The notes: generated by a model from the letters alone, not told the origin. Shown: positions 43,498 to 55,014, counted from the first letter of the stretch. The stretch is DNA of 64,000 bases from Globisporangium splendens (GCA_006386115.1 VFIW01000017.1:248001-312000); one strand, 5' to 3'. Numbers and translations: made by a program.

Positions 43498-46400
43498 TCA
43501 GCCAAAGGCGTCCTCTTCTCCTTTATCGTCGTCATTATCTTCCTCGTCGTCGTCCTCATCATCGTCATCTTCGTCAACGCGCGCAATGCTTCGCGATTGA
43601 AGCGCCTCGAGTTGTTCCAGCGTGAGCTGCTGGTTGTCCATCGAGACCAAACTCATGCGGCGGATCTGCAGCAGCGCGTTCTTAAAGTCGTCAATCGCGG
43701 CTTCATCGGCCTGCTCCAGGAACTTCTCTCGCAGTTCGTCTTCGAGCGCGAGCATCTCTTCGATAGATGATGATGATGACGAAGCCTGGCGTTGCAGTCC
43801 TTCCAAAGTGTGTTCGACGACCGAAGTGAACTTGCGCAGATCGTCATCGCCGTTGTCAGCGTCTTCTTGGACCACCAGCGCTTCTCCACCACCCATTTCG
43901 TCGCCACTCTCGCCACCAGAAGCGCTGGAATCATTGGCATTGCTGCTATTTCCTACTCGTCCCAGCAAACCGAGGCGTCTCAGGTTCGTGATCGCGATCA
44001 CCACCTTCTTGAACGTGTCCTCCTTGTGCTGGAGCACGACGATCTGCGCCTCGTTCAGGTTCTGGTACCGATTGATGTCGCGCATGATCTGCTTGTGGCA
44101 CATCCACGCCGTCTTGGCGTCCACGCGCTTGGCGAGGATCTGCGTGAGAAAGTTCACGCGAAACGTCAATGACGCCGCTGTCGGTGCGTGCGTGATGTGC
44201 GCGAGCGCGCTCGTGACGACGTCGCGGTCGTGGAGCCACGTCTCCTGCAGCAGCGTGAACTGGTACGCTTCCTCGTCCTCTGCGGACGACGAGGACGGTC
44301 CAGCACTGTTGCCAGCACCAGAACTGGAGCCGTTGTCGCGGCCAGTGCCCGTGACGCCTCCGCTTGCGCCTCGGTCGTCACCGAGGATCGCCACACCACC
44401 GACCTTGCTGTTCGTCCCACTCGTGATATTGCTGTTGGCACCATTGGCACGAGCCGTTGTCGCCACCGTCGTGCTCAGGATCTTCTCGAGCAGAATGACG
44501 TCGAGGAAGCGCGCAAACGAGATCCGCCGTGGCTTGACGACGTCGTGGGCGGCTGCAAACATCTTTGCAGCACTTTGTCGTGCAGCGCGGGCGTCAGGTG
44601 CGCGATCACGGCCGCAAACTCGTCGTACTCGAGGCCGCCGTCGCCGTTTAGGTCGCCTGCGACGTACACGGCATCGAGGATCTGCTCGAGCCGAGTCTTT
44701 TGCGCGCTCCACTCGTCAAGTGCGACGAGCAGCAGATCGTTCTCCTTGATGAACTCGTTGTCGCCATCTCCGTCACCACGGATCGCGAGTCCACGGATCC
44801 GCGCCGCGACTGCGTCCATGCTGCGAAAGTACACGCCAAGGCGCTCCGTGAGCGCGTCGTGGAGCGTCGAGATCGCAAACGGGATGCGGATCTTGAACGA
44901 GTGGCCACGTGGCGAGTGTACGACGCGGTGCTTCGTGGCCCCCGAGAACGTCCCAAAGGACCACTTGTCGAGCAGACTCAGCACAAACTTGTGCTCGTGG
45001 AAGCCCAGCGGACTCTGGATCCCCAGAAAGCGTAGGTACCTGACATAGAAACAAGGGAAGCGTGAGTTTTGTGTGTATAAGTTGGAGAGAGAGCGATATG
45101 CACACGTACAATTGGCACTGGAGCACTTTCTTGTCGTGTTTGCGGAGCGACTGGATGAGTTTGAGCAAGTGCTGCTGCGCGAGCGTCTTGAGACCATACC
45201 TAGTGAGTTTATAGTAGGAATGTGTGAGTTTGACGTGCTCGCTGACGAACTACAAGGAAGAAACACGTACTTGCGGATGTGCCAGTCGTAGAGAAACTCG
45301 CTAAACTCCATGCGGCGGTTGCCGTACTGGAGCGACGACACCATGCTCTCGTAGTTCTCGCGGTAGATCTGCCACAAAGTCACACGTGCAACAGTCAGAC
45401 AAGGCACTCAGCATGCTTTGGTTTGGTCTCGTTGTTCTTACCTGGTAGATGAGACGCAGCAGGATGCCGACGTTGAAGAGCTTGATGCTCTTCTGGGCGC
45501 TCGCATGGCGCAGCGAGAGCAACACGTCGCGGTGGCCGCCGTTCGCAGGTGTATCGTCGACACTTGCATCGTCATCGTTGGCGTCTCCACTGCCACAGCT
45601 GGTGCTGGTTGAACGCGCTTTGGCTTTGGCTGCGCGCGAGGCGCGCCGCGTCTTGGACTTTTTCGCCATCTTGCGCACATCGTCAGCGCCGTCGTCTCCC
45701 GAGGAAGACGAGGACGAGAGCGAGGACGACGAGAGCTCGTCATCTCCACTCGCGTTGACGTCGTTCCCTCCCTGCTTCCCCTGGTGACTGTGCTGCAATT
45801 GCTCGAGTTGCTTCACTTGCTGCTCCTGCGCGACTTGGACTGTGGTCGTGACCATCTGCGCGATCTCGTCGATGGCGCTGTTCGCCGCGAACGCCTTCAG
45901 TTTGTGCAGCAGTGCCACGCGGCGCGTGTGGCTGATAAGCGTCGTCCGGCGGTGGCCGTAAGCCAAATGTACGGCTTTGTCGTCATCACCGTTGTCGACT
46001 TGGCTGCCATCGTTGCTGCTCTCCAGATCATCGGCGAGTTTGAGGATCGCGAGCACGTCTAACTGGCCGTTGCCAGTGTCGTTGCCGTCATCGACAACGC
46101 CACGCAGTTGCTCCAGTGTCGCCAAACTGCGCACCAAGTTGCCCATTTTCGCGAGCAACGCACTCATAGCGTCGAGCATGTGGTCGTCGCCGTCACCGCC
46201 ATCACGATGCAGCGACGTTTGCAGTGACGCAAGCGCCTGTGCGTGGAATTGCGCGACGGACTCGCATGGCGTGCAACGCGTCGAAGTAGCGCACGTACCG
46301 CTTCGCGTTGCTGCTTCCCAGGAGCTCGCACTCAGTGACAATGAGTGGCACGCTCTGGAAAAACGTCTCGAGCACGTTCCAGAGCACGTCGGTGTCCATA

Positions 46401-46831
46401 CTGCTGCTGTTGCCATTGCGTTTGCTCGGAAACTGGCGGAAAAACTCGTGGAGTACGGCGTCACCTCGGTCGCTCGTGAGCAATTCGAGGATCGTGCGGT
46501 CCTGGAACCCTTCTCGTCCTCCACATTGCGCCATCGCATCGCGCAGCACTTGGTGGAACTGGAACAGTTCGTGGCGGAAATTCGCGGCCACGTGGACTCG
46601 AACCGGGTCGTATGAGGGGAACTGGTGCTGATACTGTTGCTGCTGATCCACAACTACGCGCTGGAGTTTGATCTGGCGAGGTGAGAGCCGCGCTTGTCCG
46701 AGGCCACCACCACGCTGCGGAGACGTTGGGAAGCTGCTGCTGGAGTTTGTCGTTGAGGTAGCGAGCGGCAGCGCTGGCGGTCCCATCCGCACGTGGAAGT
46801 GCGGTAGCGACGGCACCAGGGTGGCGTCCAT
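43498..46831 (-). CDS. Large EF-hand calcium-binding protein, function unknown
   Basis: Five exons: 46295-46831, 45442-46236, 45271-45368, 45110-45199 and 43498-45039, about 1,020 residues. The last exon needs one added base near 44,575 to stay open. The N-terminal half is variable: Gln-, Ser- and Asp-rich segments, with a basic-Ser patch KKSKTRRASRAAKAKARS. The central part (EFSEFLYDWHIRKYGLKTLAQ, LYLRFLGIQSPLGFHEHKF) is well ordered. Two EF-hand-like loops follow: RGDGDGDNEFIKEND and DLNGDGGLEYDEF. The C-terminal region (SLTFRVNFLTQILAKRVDAK and similar helices) ends in a very acidic tail (DEDDDDEDDDEED). Calcium binding is likely; the partner and pathway are unknown. The start was taken at MDATLVPSLPHF; a longer frame begins 63 bases upstream with a hydrophobic stretch that I regard as untranslated. 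Confidence 0.7.
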
Positions 46832-47057
46832 TCTACCAGAGCACACAGCACAGGCTATGTGGACGAAGATGAACCCAGCACCAAGCAGAAACAAGCAACT
46901 TGCACATGGTTTCCAGAGCCAACTCGTGTTGTTTTATATCGGGGCAGCTGCTATTATTAGTTTTTCTCAGCAGCCATTCGAGATGATGGACATACAAAAA
47001 GAGACACGAAAGTACATACATGCAGGTAGAAATCCCCAGCTTCCTGTTGCTGCTGCT

Positions 47058-48254
47058 TTACGCGAAGGACGGCGAGCGGTACTTCTGGGCCGCGCGGCTC
47101 ACGGTGCGCTGCGTGACGCTCCAGTTGGCCATGAGGCAGACGTAGTCGCCCTCGAACGTGGCCCGTGTGTGGCCGCCCTTGCGCTTGTAGCTCAGGTCGT
47201 CGTCGATCGTGAGCAGCTCTGTGGCGAAGATGTTGCTCTTGGTGGCCTCGAGCGCCGCGCGGTCGGCGTACACGCTCACAGCGTACTTGGCCGGCCGGAA
47301 ACACCGGATCACGTTCTTGAGCAGCGACTCGTAGCTGCGCAGCCGCGCGTTCGTCTCGAAACTCACGTAGCTGCAGTGCGACTCGGGCGTGATGTGGATC
47401 GTGTAGTACGCGTCGAACAGGATGCCGTTCATCGAGTACCCGCACGGGTCGAACGCAAAGTCGTCGAGCACAGCGCCAGGCACCAGGTCGCGGATCCCGC
47501 TCTCGACGGTCATGCGGCGCGACGTCATCGTCGGGTCCGCCTCCTTGAAGAACTTCTGCGCCACCGTCGGATGCATGTCCTGCATGAGCACATGCAGCGT
47601 GCTCTCGTTGGACGCTGGAGCAGACAGTGGACGGTGCACACCGCCAGTAGCGCCGTGGCCGAAGCCCACCGAAGGCTCATGCTCTTCGGCGTCCCAGACA
47701 TAGATGTACCAGTGATCGTGATTGAGCGGGCCGAGCACGTGCGCCGAGCCGTCGGGGAAAAAGTCGTTCAGGAACGCCACCTCGGTCTGGAACGACGTGT
47801 GAGGGTACACCTGCTCCTCCGGAAACGTGTAGTTCTTGCGCGAGTAGCTCACCCACTCGATCTCCATGCCGAGGCTCTCGGCGTACTTGCGGATGAACGG
47901 CAGCGTCTTGAGCAGCGTCGTCGTGCCGCACGTCTTGATCACGACCTTGTGCGCGTACACAAACATACTGGACTCGGAGAGCACGTACGCGTCAATGTGC
48001 TCATTGCTCGTCTTGGAGAGGATCATGCACTGGCCGGCCTCAAGCATCGCGTCGATCTCGGGGCGCGAGACCTGGCGGAAGCCGTTGAGGTGGCCGACGC
48101 CGACCTTGAAATCGATCTCCAAGTTCTTCTCGGGACCTTCGAACGTGTTGGGGAACGCCGCAGCCGCCGAGTCAGAGGCTTCGGACTGCGTGGACGAGGT
48201 CTCGTCGTCGACGACGGGCGCCAACTTGATGGGCTCTGGGAACGTGTTGACCAT
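47058..48254 (-). CDS. S-adenosylmethionine decarboxylase proenzyme
   Basis: A single exon of 398 residues. The enzyme makes decarboxylated AdoMet, the aminopropyl donor for spermidine and spermine synthesis. The proenzyme cleaves itself to form the pyruvoyl cofactor; the cleavage site is visible as YVLSESSMFV, with the bond expected between Glu94 and Ser95. KTCGTTTLLKTLP (catalytic Cys109) follows. Other family blocks are FEGPEKNLEIDF near the N-terminus, YSRKNYTFPEEQ, DPCGYSMNGI and IHITPESHCSYVSFETN (catalytic Ser and His). The N-terminus has a 35-residue Ser/Ala/Glu-rich extension compared with animal enzymes. Expression in animals and plants is controlled by small upstream frames; I did not identify one with confidence here. 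Confidence 0.97.
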   Translation of the reverse strand: MVNTFPEPIKLAPVVDDETSSTQSEASDSAAAAFPNTFEGPEKNLEIDFKVGVGHLNGFRQVSRPEIDAMLEAGQCMILSKTSNEHIDAYVLSESSMFVYAHKVVIKTCGTTTLLKTLPFIRKYAESLGMEIEWVSYSRKNYTFPEEQVYPHTSFQTEVAFLNDFFPDGSAHVLGPLNHDHWYIYVWDAEEHEPSVGFGHGATGGVHRPLSAPASNESTLHVLMQDMHPTVAQKFFKEADPTMTSRRMTVESGIRDLVPGAVLDDFAFDPCGYSMNGILFDAYYTIHITPESHCSYVSFETNARLRSYESLLKNVIRCFRPAKYAVSVYADRAALEATKSNIFATELLTIDDDLSYKRKGGHTRATFEGDYVCLMANWSVTQRTVSRAAQKYRSPSFA

Positions 48255-49826
48255 GACTGGCGGGACTAGCTGGGGAAACGGACGAATGGACTGGGTATAG
48301 ACTGTGATTTGCTTAGCTTTTTACTGCGGATAGACCGTGTTAGGCTGGTTCGTCGCAGGCTCCGATGTAGAAGAAACCCGTGAAGATGGTGGTGGCGTCA
48401 ACAATGTCGTCGCTGCTGATAAGGGAGATCGTGTCGACCAACAACAGCATGAACAAGGAGGTGCTCACTGGGAACGTGGGGGCAACTGGGGGCTGGGGAA
48501 AGATGGGAACGAGAGGGGGGAAGAAAGAAAAAGCGAGCACACCGGGCGTTGTGGTCTGTCTTTCTTTCTGTCGCTGCGTCTCGATCGTCTCTCTCTCTCT
48601 CTCTCTTGCACTCTCACTCACTCACTGTCTCGCGCTTCGAACGGGGATGAAACGCGGCGGTAAGGCGGGGAAAAGGAATCGCGGGCGGACTGGGGACTGG
48701 GGCTCTCTGATGGCAGGCTCAATTGGGAAATGAGCTCTTGCCTTGGGCAGCGTAGCTTGATCCCGTCCGCTCATCCCCATACTCAAAGCGAGTGGGTGGT
48801 GGCAAAGGAGCGCACGCTCAACACCGGTGCCAGCTGGGGGATGGAAGATCCGCCACGATCCACCAACACGCTGTCCCCCACCGTCCACCGTTGCCGTCCG
48901 CCAGCGGAGCGGACGTATTTGATTTGAAACGATGAAGGGGTAGGGAGAGACACACACCGTGAAAGTAGTAACGTGGGACTGCAGCTGTGGTTGAAGCGGG
49001 CGTCATGCTCAGGAAAGTATAGGAAGACCAAGTGAAAGTGCACTAGTCGGACGGCACGGCATCCAGCCCCGTCAGGATAGCCACAAAAAAGGGGACTTTG
49101 CAATCTTCGAGCAGTCCATTTAGTGTGTGCACTGCGGTTCACACAGTGTACGGTATGATGCACAATGCTGTGAACGGCGAATTATCTAGGGGGAGAGTTG
49201 CTGCCGTAGAGGCCGAGGCGAGGTTGAGCACCGGTATCGATTCCTTCGAAGCCGCATCGTCCACCTCGGTGCTGATTGTGAGCCCCAATCTGCTCGTGTG
49301 GACAAATTCCTGAAGTGAAGTTGAAACTTTGACTGCTGCTTCAGAAATCTTGGTCATCCTATCTTTCCATTTTTCGTCCATTGAAACAGCGGCGTCTTTT
49401 CGTTTTGGTTGACTGGTTGTGACCCAAATGCGACTTGGAAATAGATCCCATTGAGCACACAAGAGCGCTATCACAGCATCTGTGACAAACAGCCTCGTCA
49501 ATACTTGGATAAATTTCTATGGCAATCCTTTATAAAATCCAAGCCAAACATCGTCCTGAATTTAGCCACAGATTTCGAAGTTTTACTGTAACTTTTATCT
49601 TAACTTTTAGGTCATTTCCTGCCATGTTCTATTTCTGTCCAAATGTCGTTACAACATTAATTATGAAATCAGACATGATTCACCACACAATCTTCACACT
49701 TTTATAAAACCTGATTTAATCGGGGTTCGTTCACTATCCGGTTAATGTTTTGCAATTCGCAAGTTTCGTGTCGGCAGCCATCAACAGCACTGGAATCTGG
49801 ATTTTGTTCCCGAGTCATGCGGAACC
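48255..49826. other. Intergenic region with simple repeats and an AT-rich segment
   Basis: About 1.6 kb. It contains a CT run at 48589-48606, probably in the AdoMet decarboxylase leader, and TCAC repeats after it. The segment at 49,500-49,760 is notably AT-rich. A 120-codon minus-strand frame at 49139-49501 has no recognisable features. No RNA gene was seen. Confidence 0.45.
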
Positions 49827-51377
49827 TCAGGACACAGACTTCGCCGCCGTCATCGCTGTGCCGTGTCCAATGCTGCTCACCAAATCCTCCGGTTGCTTCT
49901 GCTGGCCACTGGCTTCCTCAAGTGGAACGCAATGTACGATCTCGGCCTTATCCTCGATGCTCTGCTCGGCATTGGCGAAGTGCGGGTGGTCGCACAGCAC
50001 GGGCGACGAGATCTTGATCGCGTACACGCACGTCTGCGTCTCCTTCACGCTCAATATGAAGTGGTTTGAGCCGCCTTCGTTGCAGTAGTAGTACACCTTC
50101 GCCTTGCGCGGAGTGAATCGATCGAACTCCTTGCAGTGCGTGCCTTGGTCGTACAGCTCCAGGTACGCCGGTCGCGACACATCGTGGGTCGCATCGATAC
50201 GCTCCGTGACCAACGCACCGCCCTCTGCCAACTCGGCATTCTTGACAGCGTCGAAAGTGCCCAAGGAGAACTCGGCGGTGATGCGCCCCTCGCTGTCGCG
50301 ATGGTACTGACGGATCCCGCGGCCAAAGCAAAACTCGTACGTCCACCAGCCTTCGCTGCGCTTGATGCACGTCTTTGAGTCTACCAACGGACGCAACAGA
50401 GACGGCACTGTAAACAGCTTGTACTCGTTGGCGTCGGTGTACTTTGGGTCGCAGAAAAACCGCGAGAGCACGAGAAAGCCGGCGACCGAGCGGGTAGACG
50501 TCTCTCGGTCGGTCTCGGCAGCGGCAGTTTTCCTCCATCGCACGCCTGCGACTGTATCGTCCAACGTTGTCGCACTGCACATGAACTGCACTTGCAAGAG
50601 TCCCTCGTCGCCGTTATCTTGCGGTGAGGCACCACCGACACGGAAATGCTGCGTGAAAAGCGGTTTTTGGTAGTTTTTCACCCGCTCCTGCGTGTCGGCG
50701 CCGACGAAATCCGAATACTTGAGGGCCGTGGCTAGCGCATCACCCACAAACTCACCGAGCTCCACGACATCATGACTAAGCGATTGTTCGCGCTTGCCCG
50801 CTTCGGGCTTCTTGCTTTTCTTCTTCTTTGCCGTTTCAGTACTCTTAGCGCTACCAGTACTGGTAGAACCACTAGCAGTCGCATCATCGCCGTCATCTTG
50901 TGCGCGCGCACGCAGACTCACTTTCCGCACAAGCACCCCCGGACACACTTCGTACACCCAGTTCTCTGCGATGTCGACGTATTGGATGCACTTGGGGCGG
51001 ATTTTCTTGGCCGCGGTGCGACCGAATGCGAGAAACGACGCTGCTTCTCCTTGCTCCGCGTCGTCTCCGGTGGAGCGCTGGTCGGCGTGCTCACTCTGCT
51101 GCTGCTGTTGTTGTGCGAGTGCCGCTTGCTTTTTCTCAGGCGTCAACGGCACAAAGCACTCGAACTGCTGGCCGGACTCGATGGTCATCACCTGCGTCTG
51201 CGTGATCGCGGGGTCCAACGCGCTCAGTGGCGCGCCGTCGCGACTCGCATGGATCTGCACCACGTAGGACGCGTCGCTGTTCGGTAGCTGCAGCGCGTGC
51301 GCATTCTGCACCGTCGTGACCGTGGAGATGGTCGTCAGCACCAGCGCACCCACCGCTGCTGCCGCCACGAGCCTCAT
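49827..51377 (-). CDS. OS-9/erlectin-like ER lectin with MRH domains
   Basis: A single exon of 516 residues with a signal peptide at residues 1-28. The mannose-6-phosphate-receptor-homology signature WWTYEFCFGRGIRQYH lies near residue 340, followed by the Cys pattern ending YYYCNEGG...CVYAIKISSPVLCDHP. A second, weaker MRH-like segment with WVYEVCPGVLVRK lies near residue 140. OS-9/Yos9 and erlectin (XTP3-B) recognise trimmed N-glycans on misfolded proteins and hand them to the Hrd1 ubiquitin ligase in ER-associated degradation. A Lys-rich segment (KKKKSKK) and a Gln run separate the two lectin-like parts. Two MRH-like parts recall erlectin, but the first has lost some sugar-contact features. 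There is no HDEL-type retrieval signal at the C-terminus. Divergent from the metallo-beta-lactamase gene. Confidence 0.82.
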   Translation of the reverse strand: MRLVAAAAVGALVLTTISTVTTVQNAHALQLPNSDASYVVQIHASRDGAPLSALDPAITQTQVMTIESGQQFECFVPLTPEKKQAALAQQQQQQSEHADQRSTGDDAEQGEAASFLAFGRTAAKKIRPKCIQYVDIAENWVYEVCPGVLVRKVSLRARAQDDGDDATASGSTSTGSAKSTETAKKKKSKKPEAGKREQSLSHDVVELGEFVGDALATALKYSDFVGADTQERVKNYQKPLFTQHFRVGGASPQDNGDEGLLQVQFMCSATTLDDTVAGVRWRKTAAAETDRETSTRSVAGFLVLSRFFCDPKYTDANEYKLFTVPSLLRPLVDSKTCIKRSEGWWTYEFCFGRGIRQYHRDSEGRITAEFSLGTFDAVKNAELAEGGALVTERIDATHDVSRPAYLELYDQGTHCKEFDRFTPRKAKVYYYCNEGGSNHFILSVKETQTCVYAIKISSPVLCDHPHFANAEQSIEDKAEIVHCVPLEEASGQQKQPEDLVSSIGHGTAMTAAKSVS

Positions 51378-51627
51378 CTTCAGCTGCTTGTGTGAGCTCT
51401 TCGTGTATGTGTGTGATCGATCTCCTCATGCATCGCCACGTGATACTGTAGCAGAAGCGAACTTAACAGTGCATCAAACGATTCGTACTCGTAGTTAGTT
51501 GGAATAGTGGCATCTAAGTACGCGACGACTCATGCACGCGCACTTAGAATACCTCAATGTTTACGGTTACTGCAGGTCTGTTTGACATGGATCAGAAAAG
51601 AGAACAACCGAAAGCACCAAGAGCTCC

Positions 51628-52764
51628 ATGCTGTCGACCGCGGCGCTCGCAGCGAGCGTCTTGGGCGGTGCCTGCGTACTCGCAGTAACTGCGTACGTGG
51701 CTCCATCAGTGCAGCGCCACCGCAGCCACGGCGGCGTGTCCAGCATCCCTGTGACCGAGTACCTCTCCTTTGAGGCGCGTGTGCGGTGGCAGTCGCTGCT
51801 GCTTTGGCTGTCGGGTGTCTCCAAGGAGCTCGAGATCCTCCCGGACACCGACACGCTCGCACCGAATGTGATCCGCATCCTGGGCCAGAATCCGAGTCGA
51901 ATGACACTGCGTGGCACCAACACGTACCTTGTCGGTGGCGGCGCCAAGCGGATCCTGATCGACACCAGTGACGGCAATGCGGCGTACATGCAGCATCTGA
52001 TGCAAGTGTGCGAGCTCGCGCGCGTGCAGGAGATCACCGACGTGCTTCTCACGCATGGGCATTACGACCACATGGGCGGCATCTTGCGTGTGAAGGAAAA
52101 GTTCCCGAACGTGCGCGTGTGGAAGTACCTGCCGCCGAATGGTGGCGACCGCACACTTCGCGTCTCGAACGCCGAGTGTGAGCTCTTGGGGATCAAGCAT
52201 CTGGAGGACGGCGCCGAGTTCCCGGTGTCCGCGGGTGCGAATGGCAGTGACACGCCAACGACGAGTACGTCGTCGTTCGTGCTGCGCGCGGTGTACACAC
52301 CGGGCCACTACAACGACCACATGTGCTTCTTCCTCGACGACACAACCGCCAAGAGCGAGCGCGCACTGTTCTCCGGGGACTGCATCTTGGGTGCTGGTAG
52401 CTGCGTGTTTGACTCGCTCAAGGAGCTCATGACGTCGCTGAAGCTCTTGCAGAAGCACGATCCGCGCGTGATCTACCCTGGCCACGGCCCCGTAGTCACG
52501 GACGCCCAAGCCAAGATCCACGAGTACATCTCGCACCGCGAGCAGCGCGAGAACCAAGTGCTCGAGGTGCTGCGCAAGGCCAACGACGCGCTCACGACGG
52601 CGGAGATCGTCAACCGCATCTACGAGAAGCTCCCGTTTGCGTTGCAACTTGCCGCGCGGAAGGCTGTCGACAAGCATTTGCTCAAGCTGTGCTTGGAGAA
52701 CCGCGTAGTCGTCCAGACAGAGGCGACGTGCTTCCAAGGTCCAACGTATCGCATCGCGGGATAA
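51628..52764 (+). CDS. LACTB2-like metallo-beta-lactamase fold hydrolase
   Basis: A single exon of 378 residues. The N-terminus has a hydrophobic helix (residues 4-25) followed by basic residues, suggesting a membrane anchor or mitochondrial signal. The metal-binding signature is THGHYDHMGG (Thr142-His148), then TPGHYNDHMCFFL, FSGDCILG and YPGHGPVV. The C-terminal ~75 residues form the winged-helix domain typical of LACTB2 (LEVLRKANDALTTAEIVNRIY). Human LACTB2 is a mitochondrial single-strand endoribonuclease; related enzymes act as thioesterases in natural-product pathways, so the substrate remains open. The region before NVIRILGQNPSRMTLRGTNTYLV is an extension of about 75 residues compared with LACTB2. 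Confidence 0.87.
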   Translation: MLSTAALAASVLGGACVLAVTAYVAPSVQRHRSHGGVSSIPVTEYLSFEARVRWQSLLLWLSGVSKELEILPDTDTLAPNVIRILGQNPSRMTLRGTNTYLVGGGAKRILIDTSDGNAAYMQHLMQVCELARVQEITDVLLTHGHYDHMGGILRVKEKFPNVRVWKYLPPNGGDRTLRVSNAECELLGIKHLEDGAEFPVSAGANGSDTPTTSTSSFVLRAVYTPGHYNDHMCFFLDDTTAKSERALFSGDCILGAGSCVFDSLKELMTSLKLLQKHDPRVIYPGHGPVVTDAQAKIHEYISHREQRENQVLEVLRKANDALTTAEIVNRIYEKLPFALQLAARKAVDKHLLKLCLENRVVVQTEATCFQGPTYRIAG

Positions 52765-53006
52765 AGTTGGTGCATTGCCAGGAAATGCCAAACTCCAGGT
52801 TGTTTACAAGTTGCTAATACTGTCATTTTGTTTTGTTTGCTGTTTTCGTTAAGGATAAAACTATCGCTGTCATTTTGTTTTTTTGAAGTTGGATGACAAT
52901 TCATCTAATAAGTAAGCCCTGCTGCTGCTGCACATATTTGAAAAAAGGAAAGCATCATGCGCATTACAATCAGAGCGCGCTCTACAGGACACCGCACACC
53001 GCTCTG

Positions 53007-55014
53007 CTAGTGCGCTCCATATACTTGATTCCGCGCGAGGCGGTCGTTCTCCTCGACGAGCTGCTGCGCCTTCTCGGCCATGATGTTCATCTTGATCATC
53101 TGCGCCATCATCGCGTCCGGCGTGTAGTACGACGGGTCGTGGCGCGGTGTGTGGGTCCGCGGCGACGCGCTGTACACGGAACTGTTCGTGATGCTGGTCG
53201 TCGTCGGACCTTCATAATAATCCATTTGCCGATGCCGACTGTTGCTGCTGGTAGTAGACGTGTGGCTTCTTGTCGAGTCTGGGTACGAGTACTGGATGTC
53301 ATGGTCGGTCGACGCCGCGGGGCTGTTCATGTACCGCGGGACGTGGCGTGGGATGCCGCTGTCTACGCTTCGACTCATGTTGTTAGTGGGGGCGCCATCG
53401 TACAATGTGACAGGCGCTGCGGGCAGTGACGTGGCTGAGTGATAGTCCTGTGGCTGGGACGGTGGCTGCAATAAGTCCATGTTGGGCTTCATCCTCAGCG
53501 GCGGCTTGGCACTGCGTTGGCTCTCATGATTATTGGACGAAGCTGATGACGGTGTGTAAGCGGTTGCTTTCATCGAGATCGTGGGCGGCGGCGGCATCGA
53601 GCGGAATGAGTGATCGCTACCGTCGCTCGTCACTGAGTCGGCGACACTGCGGGTCCGCGAGGACGAGCCCTTCTGACTGTCGTCGGTATCGCGACTGGAA
53701 TCTGTACTGCGCTCCGATTCGACGCGATGGTGGTGGTACGATCGCTGCGACGAATCGCCTATTATCACAAAAACAAAAAACAACAACAAGGAAAGAAAAT
53801 CGCAGTCAGTACCAGCACAATCGTTTTGCCAGCAATGTTGTGAATTTACTCATGGAGGTCGCAAACGCCCAGACGTCGTGCACGCTCTGTGGCTCGCGCA
53901 AGTTGACTTGTGTGATGAACCGCAGACACTTTTTGCAGAAATTCTCCTTGCACACGGCCTTGAAATCGATCAGCGGGCTCAGCACGCGCTGTTTGACGAT
54001 ACACCGCGAGCACGTGTACCGATGGCACATGGCGCACTCCTTGGTCGACGACATGATCGTCCCAATGCGGTCTTCGCAGATCTCGCACTTCTTCTTCTCA
54101 CTAATACAAACGCACAGCAAAGCAAAGCGCGCTTGTAAGTCATTGGTCAACGCACAATGCAATGCATATGCCATAAATACTTACAAGTTCATGCGTCGCA
54201 CGCCTTTGGAACACTCGACGAGCGCCGTCGCGACTGCGGCGTGGGTGACCAACATCGCCGCGTCCACGCGCAGCCACAGCTCAGCGGATTTCTGGTCCGC
54301 GATGTACTCCATGACCTTGCCACCAGCGTTGTTCTTGCCGCGCATGTACACTTTCACACCGCCGCTCTTGTTTTTCCGGTACAAGTAGCACACCGAGAGC
54401 TTGGCGCGCACACAGTCAGAGAAAATCGGGCAGTTCGGAAGGTCCACAGACTCCGTGAGCGTGTAGCCGATCTCCTTGCCGTTGCGGTCGTGCGTGAGCC
54501 CCATCTGTTCGTACCAGCACACGTCGCGGTTCTTCACGAGCCCTTTTCCAGGCGACTGCACGGTCATCCACTTGAAGCCGGCGTAGTAGAACGGGTTGTC
54601 CACCGTCTCCTTCTCGATCGTGTGCAGCACGGCGCAGTCGACGAGGTCCTCGCGGTAGACGGCGCTGACGCGGCGAAAGTCCTCCGTGTTGTCAGCGTAG
54701 CGGCCGCGCACGACCTCGTCCAGCGTGCCCTCGATCACGCCCGTGGTCATGTACCGGTACTCGTCGTCGCCACTCATGGCCTTGCGCCGCCGGAACACCG
54801 TGAGGTCGCCGCGCTGCTTGAGCGGCTTCCACTTGCGCTCCTTCTGCTCGCGCGAGTCCAACTGGTCGCGGTGATACGCGTCGATGGTCTCCTGGAGCAT
54901 GCGGTTGCCCCAGTCCTGGAACGCGCGCGCCTCCTCGGGCGCCAGCTCCAGGCGCGGGAAGAAGTTCGATGGCAGCGGGAAGAGCGACGAGCCGCCATTG
55001 CCAGTGCCCACCAT
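53007..55014 (-). CDS. START-domain protein with FYVE-like zinc finger
   Basis: Three exons (54185-55014, 53850-54100, 53007-53758) give 610 residues. The N-terminal ~275 residues form a START-like lipid-binding fold (MTTGVIEGTLDEVVRGRYAD, VDNPFYYAGFKWMTVQSP, VKNRDVCWYEQMG). A zinc finger follows with paired cysteines in the order CEIC, CAMCHRYTCSRC, CKENFCKKC. This matches the spacing of a FYVE-type finger but lacks the R(R/K)HHCR phosphoinositide-binding motif. The C-terminal 250 residues are disordered, Ser/Thr/Pro-rich, ending with a short helix (AEKAQQLVEENDRLAR). START-plus-FYVE proteins are greatly expanded in oomycetes; they are thought to act in lipid transfer or membrane signalling, but individual functions are unknown. 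Without the basic motif, phosphoinositide binding is doubtful. Confidence 0.85.

Noticed and set aside
43622..44749. 375-codon plus-strand frame
   Set aside because: It lies opposite the EF-hand gene, is Ser-rich and is explained by antisense codon bias.
46236..46295. Apparent frameshift at the start of the EF-hand gene
   Set aside because: A 58-nt intron (donor GTGCGC, acceptor CACAG) joins the two frames in phase.
46668..48269. 533-codon plus-strand frame opposite AdoMet decarboxylase
   Set aside because: The antisense strand encodes a complete, conserved AdoMet decarboxylase. The plus-strand product is Arg/Val/Leu-rich with no recognisable motif.
49139..49501. 120-codon minus-strand frame
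   Set aside because: It has an ordinary start and stop but no family feature, no neighbouring exon and no coding-like base composition. Not enough to call a gene.
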